DNA from: an uncultured Pseudomonadales bacterium
GTDB lineage: Bacteria; Pseudomonadota; Gammaproteobacteria; Pseudomonadales; UBA7434
Assembly (NCBI GenBank): GCA_943788835.1
Contig: CALSRU010000012.1
Span: 62,001 to 126,000 of the forward strand
DNA length: 64,000 nt
Direction of reading: 5' to 3'
The translations under genes were made by a program, and so were the position numbers. Below are positions 36,040-44,631 of this stretch, in pieces. How positions within the stretch are numbered: position 1 is the stretch's first letter; each line of letters opens with the position of its first letter. A model generated the notes under the pieces. It saw only the letters and a program-made list of their open reading frames with translations. It ran no database searches and was not told where the DNA came from.

Positions 36040-38133
36040 ATGCCCTCCAAAGAAATCCCCTACATAGAAAAAGAGCTTAGCTGGCTCTCTTTTAATCAGC
36101 GCGTCCTACAAGAAGCCGCAGATCAGTCGGTACCCATCATCGAGCGGGTGAGATTTCTTGGTATTTTTTCAAATAACTTAGACGAGTTTTTTCGCGTACG
36201 CGTGGCTGATGTCAAGCGTCGTTTGATTATAAAATCTGAAAGTGGGCAGGCAGCATCTTCCAAGCATTTACTCACTAAAATTCAAGGTAAGGTCTTACAG
36301 CTTCAAGAGCAGTTTGATAAGATTTATCTTGACGTTATTAAAGGCTTGGCCAAGAGCCATATCTTTTTGATTAGCGAGCATCAGCTAACTGATGAGCAGG
36401 GCGAATGGTTGCGCCAATATTTTAGAAATAAATTACTGCGCTATGTAGCCCCAATTATCATCAAGCCAGGTGCTGATTTAACTAAAGTTTTAAAAGACGA
36501 TCTGACCTACCTGATCACCCAAATGGTCAGTCAAGGTTCTACTCTTTACGCAGCTATTGAAGTGCCCACTGACGATACGCCGCGTTTTATCGAACTGCCA
36601 AAGGAAAAGGGTAGCCAGCGAAAAAATTTGATAATGTTAGATAATATTATTAGATTTTGTGCGGATGAGATTTTTCGACCATTTTTCAACTACGATCATT
36701 GTCAGTCTTATTCAATGAAAATAACGTGTGACGCTGAATATGGTGTCACTGATGATATTGATTTATCGCGAGTTGAGCAGATGTCAGAGGGCTTGAAGCA
36801 GCGCCTCACCGCTGCTCCAGTTCGATTTGTTTATGATCGGGAGATGCCTGAGTCCATGGTAGGATTGCTAAAGGCCCGTTTAGGTATTACTGGTCTCGAT
36901 TCAATCGTGCCGGGCGGCCGTTATCATAACTTCAGAGATTTTATTGACTTTCCGAATGTGGGACGTGGCTATCTGGTCTATCCGAAAATTCCTGCCTTAA
37001 CCTCGAGTGCGCTAGATTCTGGGCCAAATATATTTTCAGCGATTCGTCAAAAAGACGTTTTACTTTATTACCCCTACTACCGTTTTAAATACCTTACGGA
37101 CTTTTTGCGTCAGGCGGCACTTGACCCGTTAGTAGAAGAAATAAAAATATCGATCTATCGGCTCGCAAAAAATAGTCGAGTCATAAAATCGCTTATTGAT
37201 GCTGTTGAAAATGGCAAGAGCGTCACTGTTTTTATTGAACTGGCTGCACGCTTCGATGAGGAGGCAAATATAGAGTGGGCTAAGGTGTTGACTGATGCTA
37301 ATGTCAAGGTTGAGTTTGGTATACCATCACTTAAGGGCCATGCAAAAATAATTAGCGTGAAGCGGCGCGAAGAGGGAGGAATTATTCATTATGTCCATGT
37401 TGGCACGGGCAACTTCAATGAGAAAACGGCAAAGATATATACCGATTTTTCTCTATTTACTTGCCGAGAAGAAATTGCCGGCGAAGTGTTGAAGGTTTTT
37501 GATTTTATGGTGCGCGGCTATAAAGATTATCAATTTGAGCATTTAATGGTGTCACCAAAAAATGCGCGTGAAACTATTGTGATGTTAATTGATAACGAAA
37601 TAAAATCAGCATCAATGGGTGAAGATGCATTCATACAAATAAAAGTAAATAATATTGTTGACTACAATATTATAAAAAAATTGTATGAGGCGAGTAACGC
37701 TGGTGTGAAGATTAAAATTATTGTGCGTGGTATCTGCTCATTGGTGCCTGGCTTAAATGGATTTAGTGAAAACATCTCGGTTATCTCAGTGGTTGATCGT
37801 TTTCTTGAGCACCCTCGAGCGTTTATTTTTTGTAATGGCGGTCAAGCGCGGGTATACATTTCTTCGGCTGACTGGATGTCTCGAAATCTCGATCGGCGTG
37901 TTGAAGTGGGCTGCCCTATTTATGAAGAAAGCTTAAAAAGAAAAATAATAGATATTTTTAACTTGCAGTGGTCTGATACCACTAAGGCTCGACTCATAGA
38001 CCAAGAACAAGCGAATCAATATAGATTGCGTGGCAATAAAAAGAAAATTCGCTCGCAAGTGCAAATTTATGAGTATTTAAAGACGATCGAACAGCGTGAG
38101 CGTGTGGCACTCACTAAGCAGCGAGACTTATGA
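36040..38133 (+). CDS. ppk: Polyphosphate kinase 1
   Basis: PPK1 polymerises the gamma-phosphate of ATP into polyphosphate, reversibly. The product opens ELSWLSFNQRVLQEAADQSVPIIERVRFLGIFSNNLDEFFRVR, the invariant N-domain. The autophosphorylated histidine is His 434 in SLKGHAKI, and the second catalytic histidine is His 453 in YVHVGTGNFNEKTAKIYTDFSL. These match E. coli His 435 and 454. Length (697) is typical. The stop codon overlaps the ppx start by four bases (ATGA), so the synthesis and degradation enzymes are coupled. No Pho-box was identified. Confidence 0.96.
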   Translation: MPSKEIPYIEKELSWLSFNQRVLQEAADQSVPIIERVRFLGIFSNNLDEFFRVRVADVKRRLIIKSESGQAASSKHLLTKIQGKVLQLQEQFDKIYLDVIKGLAKSHIFLISEHQLTDEQGEWLRQYFRNKLLRYVAPIIIKPGADLTKVLKDDLTYLITQMVSQGSTLYAAIEVPTDDTPRFIELPKEKGSQRKNLIMLDNIIRFCADEIFRPFFNYDHCQSYSMKITCDAEYGVTDDIDLSRVEQMSEGLKQRLTAAPVRFVYDREMPESMVGLLKARLGITGLDSIVPGGRYHNFRDFIDFPNVGRGYLVYPKIPALTSSALDSGPNIFSAIRQKDVLLYYPYYRFKYLTDFLRQAALDPLVEEIKISIYRLAKNSRVIKSLIDAVENGKSVTVFIELAARFDEEANIEWAKVLTDANVKVEFGIPSLKGHAKIISVKRREEGGIIHYVHVGTGNFNEKTAKIYTDFSLFTCREEIAGEVLKVFDFMVRGYKDYQFEHLMVSPKNARETIVMLIDNEIKSASMGEDAFIQIKVNNIVDYNIIKKLYEASNAGVKIKIIVRGICSLVPGLNGFSENISVISVVDRFLEHPRAFIFCNGGQARVYISSADWMSRNLDRRVEVGCPIYEESLKRKIIDIFNLQWSDTTKARLIDQEQANQYRLRGNKKKIRSQVQIYEYLKTIEQRERVALTKQRDL

Positions 38134-39620
38134 TGTTGCCCGATAATAAAATTTTGGCCGCGGTAGATATTGGATCTAACAGTATCCATATTGTTATTGC
38201 GCGCGTTGTGAAGGGTTCTTTGCAGATCATCAGCAGCCATCGTGAGCGAACGCAGCTTGCTTTGGGTTTAGGCGAAGAGCTTTTGTTAACCGGTGCTGCC
38301 ATGCAGCGAGGCTGGGAGTGTTTGCAGCGCATGTCCAAGTTGCTGAGCGATGCTCAGCCTGATCAAGTGCGAGTGGTGGCGACATATGCATTGCGCGCGG
38401 CACATAATCGAGATCTTTTTTTAGAGCAAGCAGAGACATTGCTAGGCTACCCCATTGAAGTGATTGCCGGCCGCGAAGAGGCGCGCCTTATCTTTCAAGC
38501 GATTGCTCATACAGAGAAAATAGAGCACGAATCTCTAGTGTTTGATATAGGTGGTGGGAGTACCGAGTTGGCGGCGGGTGTGAGCTTTGATCCGCAATTT
38601 CGTGCCAGTTGTGCAATGGGCTGTGTGAACTATCGAGAGCAGTTTTTCAGTAAGGGTTTTACTCGTGAAGATTTCGCACAGGCTAATCGCGCAGCGCTGC
38701 AGTCACTAGAAGCTTACCTGCCTCAGTTAGGACGGCGTAAGTGGCACAGTGTCTATGCCACTTCAGGGTCTGCCAAGGCGTTAGCGCAGGCAGCGAGGCA
38801 GGATGATGACACTGATGCTTCGGTAAGCTTGCAGCAGCTATTGTCTTTGCGAGAAAAAATTATTGCTCATAACGGGGTTGGCTGGTTGGGCGAGTTAGGT
38901 ATAAGTGATAGCCGCACCTTGTTAGTTCCGGGTGGGTTGGCAATTATGATTGCCTGTATGCAGTGCCTAACGATAGACCGTATTTATTATAGAGACGTTG
39001 CGTTGCGTGAAGGGGTGCTGTACGAATTGGTCGAGCAAATGCGCCACCCCGACATTCGGGTTCGCACACGAACCAGTATGCAGTTGCGCTACTGTACAGA
39101 CACAGCCCATGCTGAGCGCGTAACCGATACGGTGGGTGCTATTTTAGAGCGCTTGCCTACTGCTTGGTTGGGTAGCAGGGAAGATGTGCATGAGATTTTG
39201 TATGAGGCCGCGCATTTACATGAAGTTGGGTTGCAAATCAGTGCGGGTGGTTTGCAAAAACATTCAGCCTATATTTTAGCAAGCAGTGATTTACCCGGAT
39301 ATAACGAAGAGCAGCAGTTATTATTGGCGAGTTTGGTAGGCGCGCACCGGAAAAAAATTCGTTTAGATGATTTGCCTAAGTTGCGTATTATTGAGCGTCC
39401 AGCTTTGCTGCGGCTTATTATCGTATTGCGCTTAGCCATCATTTTCAATATCACGCGATGGCCTATCGATTTGACCCATGTTGAGCTTAGCGTCCAGCCG
39501 GATGAGCTGCATATCGTGGTTGATAAACAGTTGATAGAAGCTCGGCAATTACTAGAGGCGGATTTACAGCGTGAAAGTGATCTGCTGGCAGCCGTTAATT
39601 TTAATTTAATTATTCGCTAG
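38130..39620 (+). CDS. ppx: Exopolyphosphatase / pppGpp phosphohydrolase (Ppx/GppA)
   Basis: The ASKHA-fold enzyme removes terminal phosphates from polyphosphate. AAVDIGSNSIHIVIARV is phosphate loop 1, GREEARLIFQAIAH the catalytic Glu segment and LVFDIGGGSTELAAG phosphate loop 2. The C-terminal half is the HD-like helical domain (HEILYEAAHLHEVGLQISAGGLQKHSAYI). Length (496) matches E. coli Ppx (513) and GppA (494). Coupling to ppk by overlap supports the polyphosphatase role over a GppA role. Confidence 0.93.
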   Translation: MMLPDNKILAAVDIGSNSIHIVIARVVKGSLQIISSHRERTQLALGLGEELLLTGAAMQRGWECLQRMSKLLSDAQPDQVRVVATYALRAAHNRDLFLEQAETLLGYPIEVIAGREEARLIFQAIAHTEKIEHESLVFDIGGGSTELAAGVSFDPQFRASCAMGCVNYREQFFSKGFTREDFAQANRAALQSLEAYLPQLGRRKWHSVYATSGSAKALAQAARQDDDTDASVSLQQLLSLREKIIAHNGVGWLGELGISDSRTLLVPGGLAIMIACMQCLTIDRIYYRDVALREGVLYELVEQMRHPDIRVRTRTSMQLRYCTDTAHAERVTDTVGAILERLPTAWLGSREDVHEILYEAAHLHEVGLQISAGGLQKHSAYILASSDLPGYNEEQQLLLASLVGAHRKKIRLDDLPKLRIIERPALLRLIIVLRLAIIFNITRWPIDLTHVELSVQPDELHIVVDKQLIEARQLLEADLQRESDLLAAVNFNLIIR

Positions 39621-39689
39621 TCACTTTCCATTGAGCGCCCGTTTAATAGCGGTCTGGCGCGTAACAATTTTTTAACGTTGATAGGCATT

Positions 39690-40583
39690 ATGAATATACT
39701 CATTACCGGAGGCACTGGTCTCATCGGCTGCCATTTTATGAATACGGTGGGCGGGCATCAATACACGGTATTAACTCGTTCGCCCGAGCAGGCAAAGAAA
39801 AATCTCCCCGTATCGGTTCGCCTAATCAGTAGCTTAACTGAGTTGACCACGCTTGATATTTTCGATGCGGTTATTAATTTGGCTGGCGAGCCTATTATTG
39901 ATAAGCGTTGGACAAAAAAGCAAAAGGCAGTGATCAGTAATAGTCGCTGGGATATTACTCGGCAGTTGGTCGATCTCTTTCGAGCGAGTAGTGAACCTCC
40001 GGCAGTATTTTTAAGTGGTTCAGCGATCGGTGTTTATGGCGATCAGGGGGATGTGATGGTTGATGAGACCTTCTCTTCGCTGCCCGATGATTTTGCTGCG
40101 CAGTTGTGTGCACGTTGGGAGGCTCTTGCGCAAGAAGCTGCTTCTTATACTCGTGTCGTTTGTCTGCGAACAGGTATTGTTTTAGATGCGCAAGCCGGTG
40201 CGCTAGCTAAAATGCTGCTGCCCTTTAAGTTGGGTTTAGGTGGGCCTGTGGCCAAGGGCGAGCAGTTCATGTCATGGATTCATATTGATGATATGGTGCG
40301 GGCAATTGAGTTTTTACTGGTGCAGTCGCAAGCTTGTGGCGCGTATAACTTGGTCGCGCCAGAGCCCGTACGAAATCGTGATTTTACGCAAGCACTAGCA
40401 GCACAGCTAAAAAGATGGGCGATATTGCCTGCACCTAAAAAGCTTTTACAGGCTTTGCTAGGCGAGTCATCGGCTTTACTGCTCGATAGTCAGCGAGTGG
40501 TTCCTAAAAGATTATTGGAGGAGGATTTTATTTTTAGCTTCGCCGAAATAAATTCCGCACTGAACGATTTGCTAAAGAAGTAA
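39690..40583 (+). CDS. TIGR01777-type NAD-dependent epimerase YfcH
   Basis: The product starts MNILITGGTGLIGCHFMN, an extended short-chain dehydrogenase Rossmann motif. The family signatures are present: FDAVINLAGEPIIDKRWTKKQK, SGSAIGVYGDQGD, LRTGIVLDAQAGALAKMLLPFKLGLGGPVAKGEQFMSWIHIDD and the C-terminal DUF1731-like end (PKRLLEEDFIFSF). ATG 39690 gives 297 residues, identical in length to E. coli YfcH; the track TTG at 39678 adds four residues. A division-linked role (SulA-like) has been suggested for some relatives, but the substrate is unknown. Confidence 0.9.
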   Translation: MNILITGGTGLIGCHFMNTVGGHQYTVLTRSPEQAKKNLPVSVRLISSLTELTTLDIFDAVINLAGEPIIDKRWTKKQKAVISNSRWDITRQLVDLFRASSEPPAVFLSGSAIGVYGDQGDVMVDETFSSLPDDFAAQLCARWEALAQEAASYTRVVCLRTGIVLDAQAGALAKMLLPFKLGLGGPVAKGEQFMSWIHIDDMVRAIEFLLVQSQACGAYNLVAPEPVRNRDFTQALAAQLKRWAILPAPKKLLQALLGESSALLLDSQRVVPKRLLEEDFIFSFAEINSALNDLLKK

Positions 40584-40735
40584 TTTATAACATTAAACGA
40601 TGAATATTTTTGTAGTGCGCAGATGTAGTAAATGGCATGTCATAGGCATAGCGATGAGTGGCTATTTAATTGCACCGTTAGAATTTTATCTTCGTGTCTA
40701 GAGTGGTTATAAGAATATGCTTTTGAGCCAAAAAA

Positions 40736-41693
40736 TTAGCGGCCCAGTACAACTAGCACTTTACGCTTTCTGTCGCCAGAAAAGGGCAATCGTCCGTGCA
40801 TGGCTAGGTTGTTGTCGACCACTGCAACATCACCGTCTTGCCAAGGTAAATTGTACGAGTGCTGTTTAGCGATATCGACTATGGTGTCGAGAAGATCTTT
40901 GCTGAAGTCCGTATTATCGCCAAAGCATAACGCGCTGCTAGGATTTTCTTTTACGCCTTTCCAGCCAGAATAGGCCGCAATGATCTGATTAAAAAATACT
41001 TTTCGGCCGTCATCCAGTGACCGTATTGCGGGCAGTGCAGCAGTTTGAGCTTTGAGTGAACCATCGTCCATCCATTGCCACACATAGCCTAAGGTTTTTA
41101 ATTTTTTTTCAGCTTCAGAAACTGAAGTGACACTCAATGTACCTTTCCAGCTTCTGCCTTGCCCTGTTTCAGGATCGTCAGTCAAAGGCATGAGGGTAGT
41201 GTATTTCACCCCTGTCCTGCTCTAGCTTTTCGGTAAGTTCAGGTTCTTTCGAATGGAGTTTTTCGTATATGAGATCGGATCTGCATAGTATGGTTTCACC
41301 GCCTTTTTCCGCTGCACTTTCGCAAAACAAAGAAATAATGTTTGGATAAAATGGCGTCTGTGCCATTTCATTGTGCAGATAGATTTCAATATTTTTGGGC
41401 GCTTCGTTGGCAGTAAAGACGCGTTCAGTATGGTTGATCCGCACGGCATTAGATAAAGATTCTTTATAAGTAAAGTTCTCGTAGCCAAAAGCTGAGAAAA
41501 AATCATCATAACTCATGGCATCGGTAATCGGAAAGCCACGGAACAGTACGGCGCCGGTGTTTGCAAGTTCTTTTTTTATTTGTGCCTTGTTGTCAGCAGC
41601 CCACGCCTCAGCATCAGTCAACGTTTGGACTGAGCCATCGTTTACTATAATGGTAGGGAAGTTCTTAGAGTCAAACTCTAAATCATTAAGCAT
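40736..41693 (-). pseudogene. Clavaminate-synthase-like Fe(II)/2-oxoglutarate dioxygenase, +1 frameshift
   Basis: Two track ORFs (41178–41693 and 40736–41209) are one gene broken by a base in the run of four G (minus strand) at 41209–41212. Deleting one restores …KLEQDRVKYTTLMPL…. The joined protein of about 318 residues has the metal site His 107-x-Glu 109 (YLHNEMAQTPFYPN), the CESAAEKGGETILCRSD segment, and the distal histidine and 2-oxoglutarate arginine in AMHGRLPFSGDRKRK. HxE rather than HxD is the clavaminate synthase/SyrP pattern. It follows the aldo/keto reductase after 29 bases and is probably co-transcribed. The frameshift may be real or a sequence error. The substrate may be a sulfonate, amino acid or sugar derivative. 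Confidence 0.82.
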
Positions 41694-41722
41694 GCTACTT
41701 ATATAGGGAATAACGCTCGCTC

Positions 41723-42682
41723 CTAATCATAAATTGGATTGAATCGATGAAAAGCGGCTTCGCAAAAGTCGCCGGGGTCGTTAAAACGGCGATTTTTATT
41801 CAAGGCAGCAATACTGTCCATCTCGGTGTTACTTAGTTCAAAGTCAAATATATCTCGGTTTTCTTTTAGGCGGCTTACCTGATTGCTTTTACAAATTAGC
41901 GTGCAGCCGCGTTGAATCCCCCATCGCAGGACTATTTGTGCCGGCGTTTTTTGATATTTTTCGGCCATTTCAATTATCTTTGATTGAGCCAGTACAGAGT
42001 CTTTGGCGTCAGCCATATCTAATTCGAGATAGGACATTGCGCCTAGGGGCGAAAACGTGGTGACTGCAATGCCATAGTTTTTGGCCAGTCGTATTAGTCG
42101 CTGTTGCGTTAGGTAGGGATGCGATTCAATTTGTAGATCGGCTGGCTTGATTTTGGCATAGGCCATTAAATCATTGAGCAATCCTGTGTTGTAATTACAG
42201 ACGCCGATAGTTTTGGCTAAGCCGGCCTCCACGAGCGATTCCATCGCTTGCCAAGTTTCATGTAAAGGTACGGCTGCAACCTCCATTTTCGGTTCGCTTG
42301 CGTCAGGATCGAAAATCCACTCGGGGGGGTATCGAGTTTCAAAAGGAATGAATGGTTGCGCGATAGGGAAGTGAATTAAATAGGAATCTATGTAATCAAT
42401 ATTCAAGTCCCTTAGGGTTCTCTCAAGTGCCGGCTTTACATGTTCTTTACCATGGTACGTGTTCCATAGCTTGGATACGATGAATAGCTCGCTCCTTGAG
42501 CAGACGCCGTCAGCGATCGCTCGGGTAATACCCTGGCCAACTTCTGCCTCGTTGCCGTAGTCGCATGCACTATCTAAATGGCGATAGCCCACTGAAATTG
42601 CGTTATATACGACGTCAGCACACGCGTCTTTTGGAATCTTCCATAGACCTAGGCCTATATCTGCAGGTCTTTGTCCTGACAT
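41723..42682 (-). CDS. Aldo/keto reductase, xylose/aldose reductase-like
   Basis: The TIM-barrel NAD(P)H-dependent reductase has the complete catalytic tetrad: Asp 37 and Tyr 42 (DSACDYGNE), Lys 71 (VSKLWN) and His 104 (YLIHFP). CKSNQVSRLKENRDIFDFEL is the cofactor 2'-phosphate region. Overall it resembles yeast/bacterial xylose reductases and aldose reductases, so an aldehyde of a sugar is the likely substrate. A GntR-type dyad lies 34 bases upstream of its start and AAGAGGAAAAA is the ribosome-binding site. It is first in the minus-strand pair with the dioxygenase. A reductase and an oxygenase together could convert an oxidised sugar intermediate to an ordinary sugar. Confidence 0.87.
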   Translation of the reverse strand: MSGQRPADIGLGLWKIPKDACADVVYNAISVGYRHLDSACDYGNEAEVGQGITRAIADGVCSRSELFIVSKLWNTYHGKEHVKPALERTLRDLNIDYIDSYLIHFPIAQPFIPFETRYPPEWIFDPDASEPKMEVAAVPLHETWQAMESLVEAGLAKTIGVCNYNTGLLNDLMAYAKIKPADLQIESHPYLTQQRLIRLAKNYGIAVTTFSPLGAMSYLELDMADAKDSVLAQSKIIEMAEKYQKTPAQIVLRWGIQRGCTLICKSNQVSRLKENRDIFDFELSNTEMDSIAALNKNRRFNDPGDFCEAAFHRFNPIYD

Positions 42683-42715
42683 TTTTTCCTCTTAGAAGGT
42701 TGACTAATAATGTTT

Positions 42716-42743
42716 AACATGTATCTTATATAAGACATATGTT
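42716..42743. promoter_or_regulatory. Palindromic operator, site 1 (divergent AKR / SulP promoter region)
   Basis: The core TCTTATATAAGA is a perfect 12-base palindrome. It extends to a nearly symmetric 28-base dyad with AACAT at one end and ATGTT at the other. The 18 bases GTATCTTATATAAGACAT recur exactly at 50326, upstream of the TonB receptor gene. This matches the spacing style of GntR/HutC operators, so the GntR regulator at 53 kb is the likely binder. That assignment is inference. Confidence 0.75.
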
Positions 42744-42885
42744 TTGTCAATCCCCTATGATTGGGCAATAGTGCGTTCCAGTAAAAGTTTAGGCAATTCT
42801 TTTGCGTTGTCGGCGGTGCCCGTCGACTTGGAGCTCAATGCCCGAGCCAAGCCATTTTTAAGGCGATAAACAATGTGAGGCCTTT

Positions 42886-44631
42886 GTGGCTGATCTTCGG
42901 AATACCTCCATGTTATATAAGTTGCTCCCGGGTCTGCTGTGGCTGCAAGGCTATCGTCGCGATATGTTTAAAAGCGATATTGTTGCCGGCGTTACGATTG
43001 CCTTTATGCTGATTCCTCAGGGTATGGCTTACGCTGTAGTGGCGGGTTTGCCTCCGGAGTACGGCCTTTACGCCTGCGTTGTTCCACCGATCATTTACTC
43101 TTTACTCGGCACATCAAACAAAATTTCTATGGGCCCAGTGGCTTTGGACTCAATTCTGATTTTAACCGGTTTGAGCGTCTTGGCAGAGCCCGGTTCTGAT
43201 CAATATTTAGAGCTTGCTATCGCACTTACATTCCTAGTGGGTGTGATCCAAAGTTGTTTGGGATTTCTTCGTTTCGGTTTTATCGCTAATTTCTTATCGC
43301 ATCCTGTTATTGTTGGTTATACCTCAGCCGCTGCGTTAATTATTATGGGTAGCCAGCTGGAAAATCTGCTCGGAGTGAAAGTGCAAGGCGGCAACATCTT
43401 TCAGCTGGTCTATCAACTCTTACAGCAATTCACGCATTGGAGCTGGGCGACTGTCGGTGTCGGTGTTTTTGGGCTTCTTTTCATGATTTTACCGAAGCAA
43501 ATCTTCCCTGCATTGCCAGCAGCACTCCTACTAATGATGTTGGGAATGTTGGCAGCGGGATTCGGCGACGCACGCAGCTATGGTGTAGATGTCATTGATT
43601 ATGTGCCGCAGGGTATGCCGTCGCTTAATATGCCCACATTATCGGTGAGTGAATACAGCCGTTTATTCCCGGTTGCTCTAACCGTAGCATTAATGGGCTA
43701 TGTAGGAACTATGTCGATCTGCAAGTCCCAAGAAAAACTCACAGATAAAATTAGCCCCCAGCCTAATCAGGAGCTCGTGGCCGTTGGGCTTGCTAATTTT
43801 GTTGGTGCGCTGTTCAAGGCTTTCCCAGTTTCCGCTAGTTTCTCTCGCAGCGCTGCTTTTCGTGCGGCAGGCTCACTCACGCAAGTTTCTGCGGTTACGT
43901 CATCGTTGTTTATCATTATAGTCATTCTTTATTTGACTCCCCTTTTTCAGCAGTTCCCATTACCGAAAGCGTTGTTGTCAGCCATCATCATTGTTTCAGT
44001 AGCAGGCCTTTTTAAGTACGCATTAATGAAACAACTATGTCAACAAAATAAGCTTGAGTTTATCCTCCTGATGGTTACGTTTTGGATGACATTGCTGCTG
44101 GGTGTTCAGCAGGGGCTCCTCATTGGCGTCGCCTTGTCCATCTTGATCCTGATTTATAATACGGCCAACCCCCACATGACTGAATTAGGTGCAGTTGGCG
44201 ACGGTATTTATCGAAACACCAGCCGATTCTCGCAAGCGGTAATTCGCAACGATATTTTGATCTTCCGTTTTGATGCCCCTTTGTATTTTGCCAACAAAGA
44301 CTTTTTTGTACAAAAGGTTTATCACTGGATTCAAGACAGGAATTCGAATGTTTTACGCTATGTGGTGTTCGATGCGGAGGCCGTCAATAGTATTGATAGC
44401 ACTGCTATTATCATGCTGCAGCGCATGATCGAAAATTTGGGCGAGCAGCATATTAAATTCATTATTACCAACCCTATCGGCCCAGTCAGAGACGCTATTA
44501 AAGAGTCTCCTTTGCATGCCTACATGTGCGAAGAGTCGATTTTTTCAACTATCAATGATGCGATTGTTTTTATTGATGAGGGTATTAACCGCCATCCGCA
44601 GCACGCTTTGCAAACAAATAGTCAGCTATGA
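42886..44631 (+). CDS. SulP-family anion transporter with STAS domain
   Basis: The 581-residue protein has the SulP signature (DIVAGVTIAFMLIPQGMAYAVVAGLPPEYGLYA) and about 12 hydrophobic segments through residue 430. A C-terminal STAS domain follows (LIFRFDAPLYFANKDFF … VVFDAEAVNSIDSTAIIML). SulP proteins move sulfate, bicarbonate or other anions across the inner membrane. The start is GTG at 42886, supported by TGAGG upstream; the ATG at 42910 is an alternative. Its stop overlaps the GlpD-like start by four bases. A sulfate-type transporter heading a glycoside operon is unusual. Import or export of sulfate or sulfite is plausible if the substrate carries a sulfonate. Confidence 0.9.
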   Translation: MADLRNTSMLYKLLPGLLWLQGYRRDMFKSDIVAGVTIAFMLIPQGMAYAVVAGLPPEYGLYACVVPPIIYSLLGTSNKISMGPVALDSILILTGLSVLAEPGSDQYLELAIALTFLVGVIQSCLGFLRFGFIANFLSHPVIVGYTSAAALIIMGSQLENLLGVKVQGGNIFQLVYQLLQQFTHWSWATVGVGVFGLLFMILPKQIFPALPAALLLMMLGMLAAGFGDARSYGVDVIDYVPQGMPSLNMPTLSVSEYSRLFPVALTVALMGYVGTMSICKSQEKLTDKISPQPNQELVAVGLANFVGALFKAFPVSASFSRSAAFRAAGSLTQVSAVTSSLFIIIVILYLTPLFQQFPLPKALLSAIIIVSVAGLFKYALMKQLCQQNKLEFILLMVTFWMTLLLGVQQGLLIGVALSILILIYNTANPHMTELGAVGDGIYRNTSRFSQAVIRNDILIFRFDAPLYFANKDFFVQKVYHWIQDRNSNVLRYVVFDAEAVNSIDSTAIIMLQRMIENLGEQHIKFIITNPIGPVRDAIKESPLHAYMCEESIFSTINDAIVFIDEGINRHPQHALQTNSQL

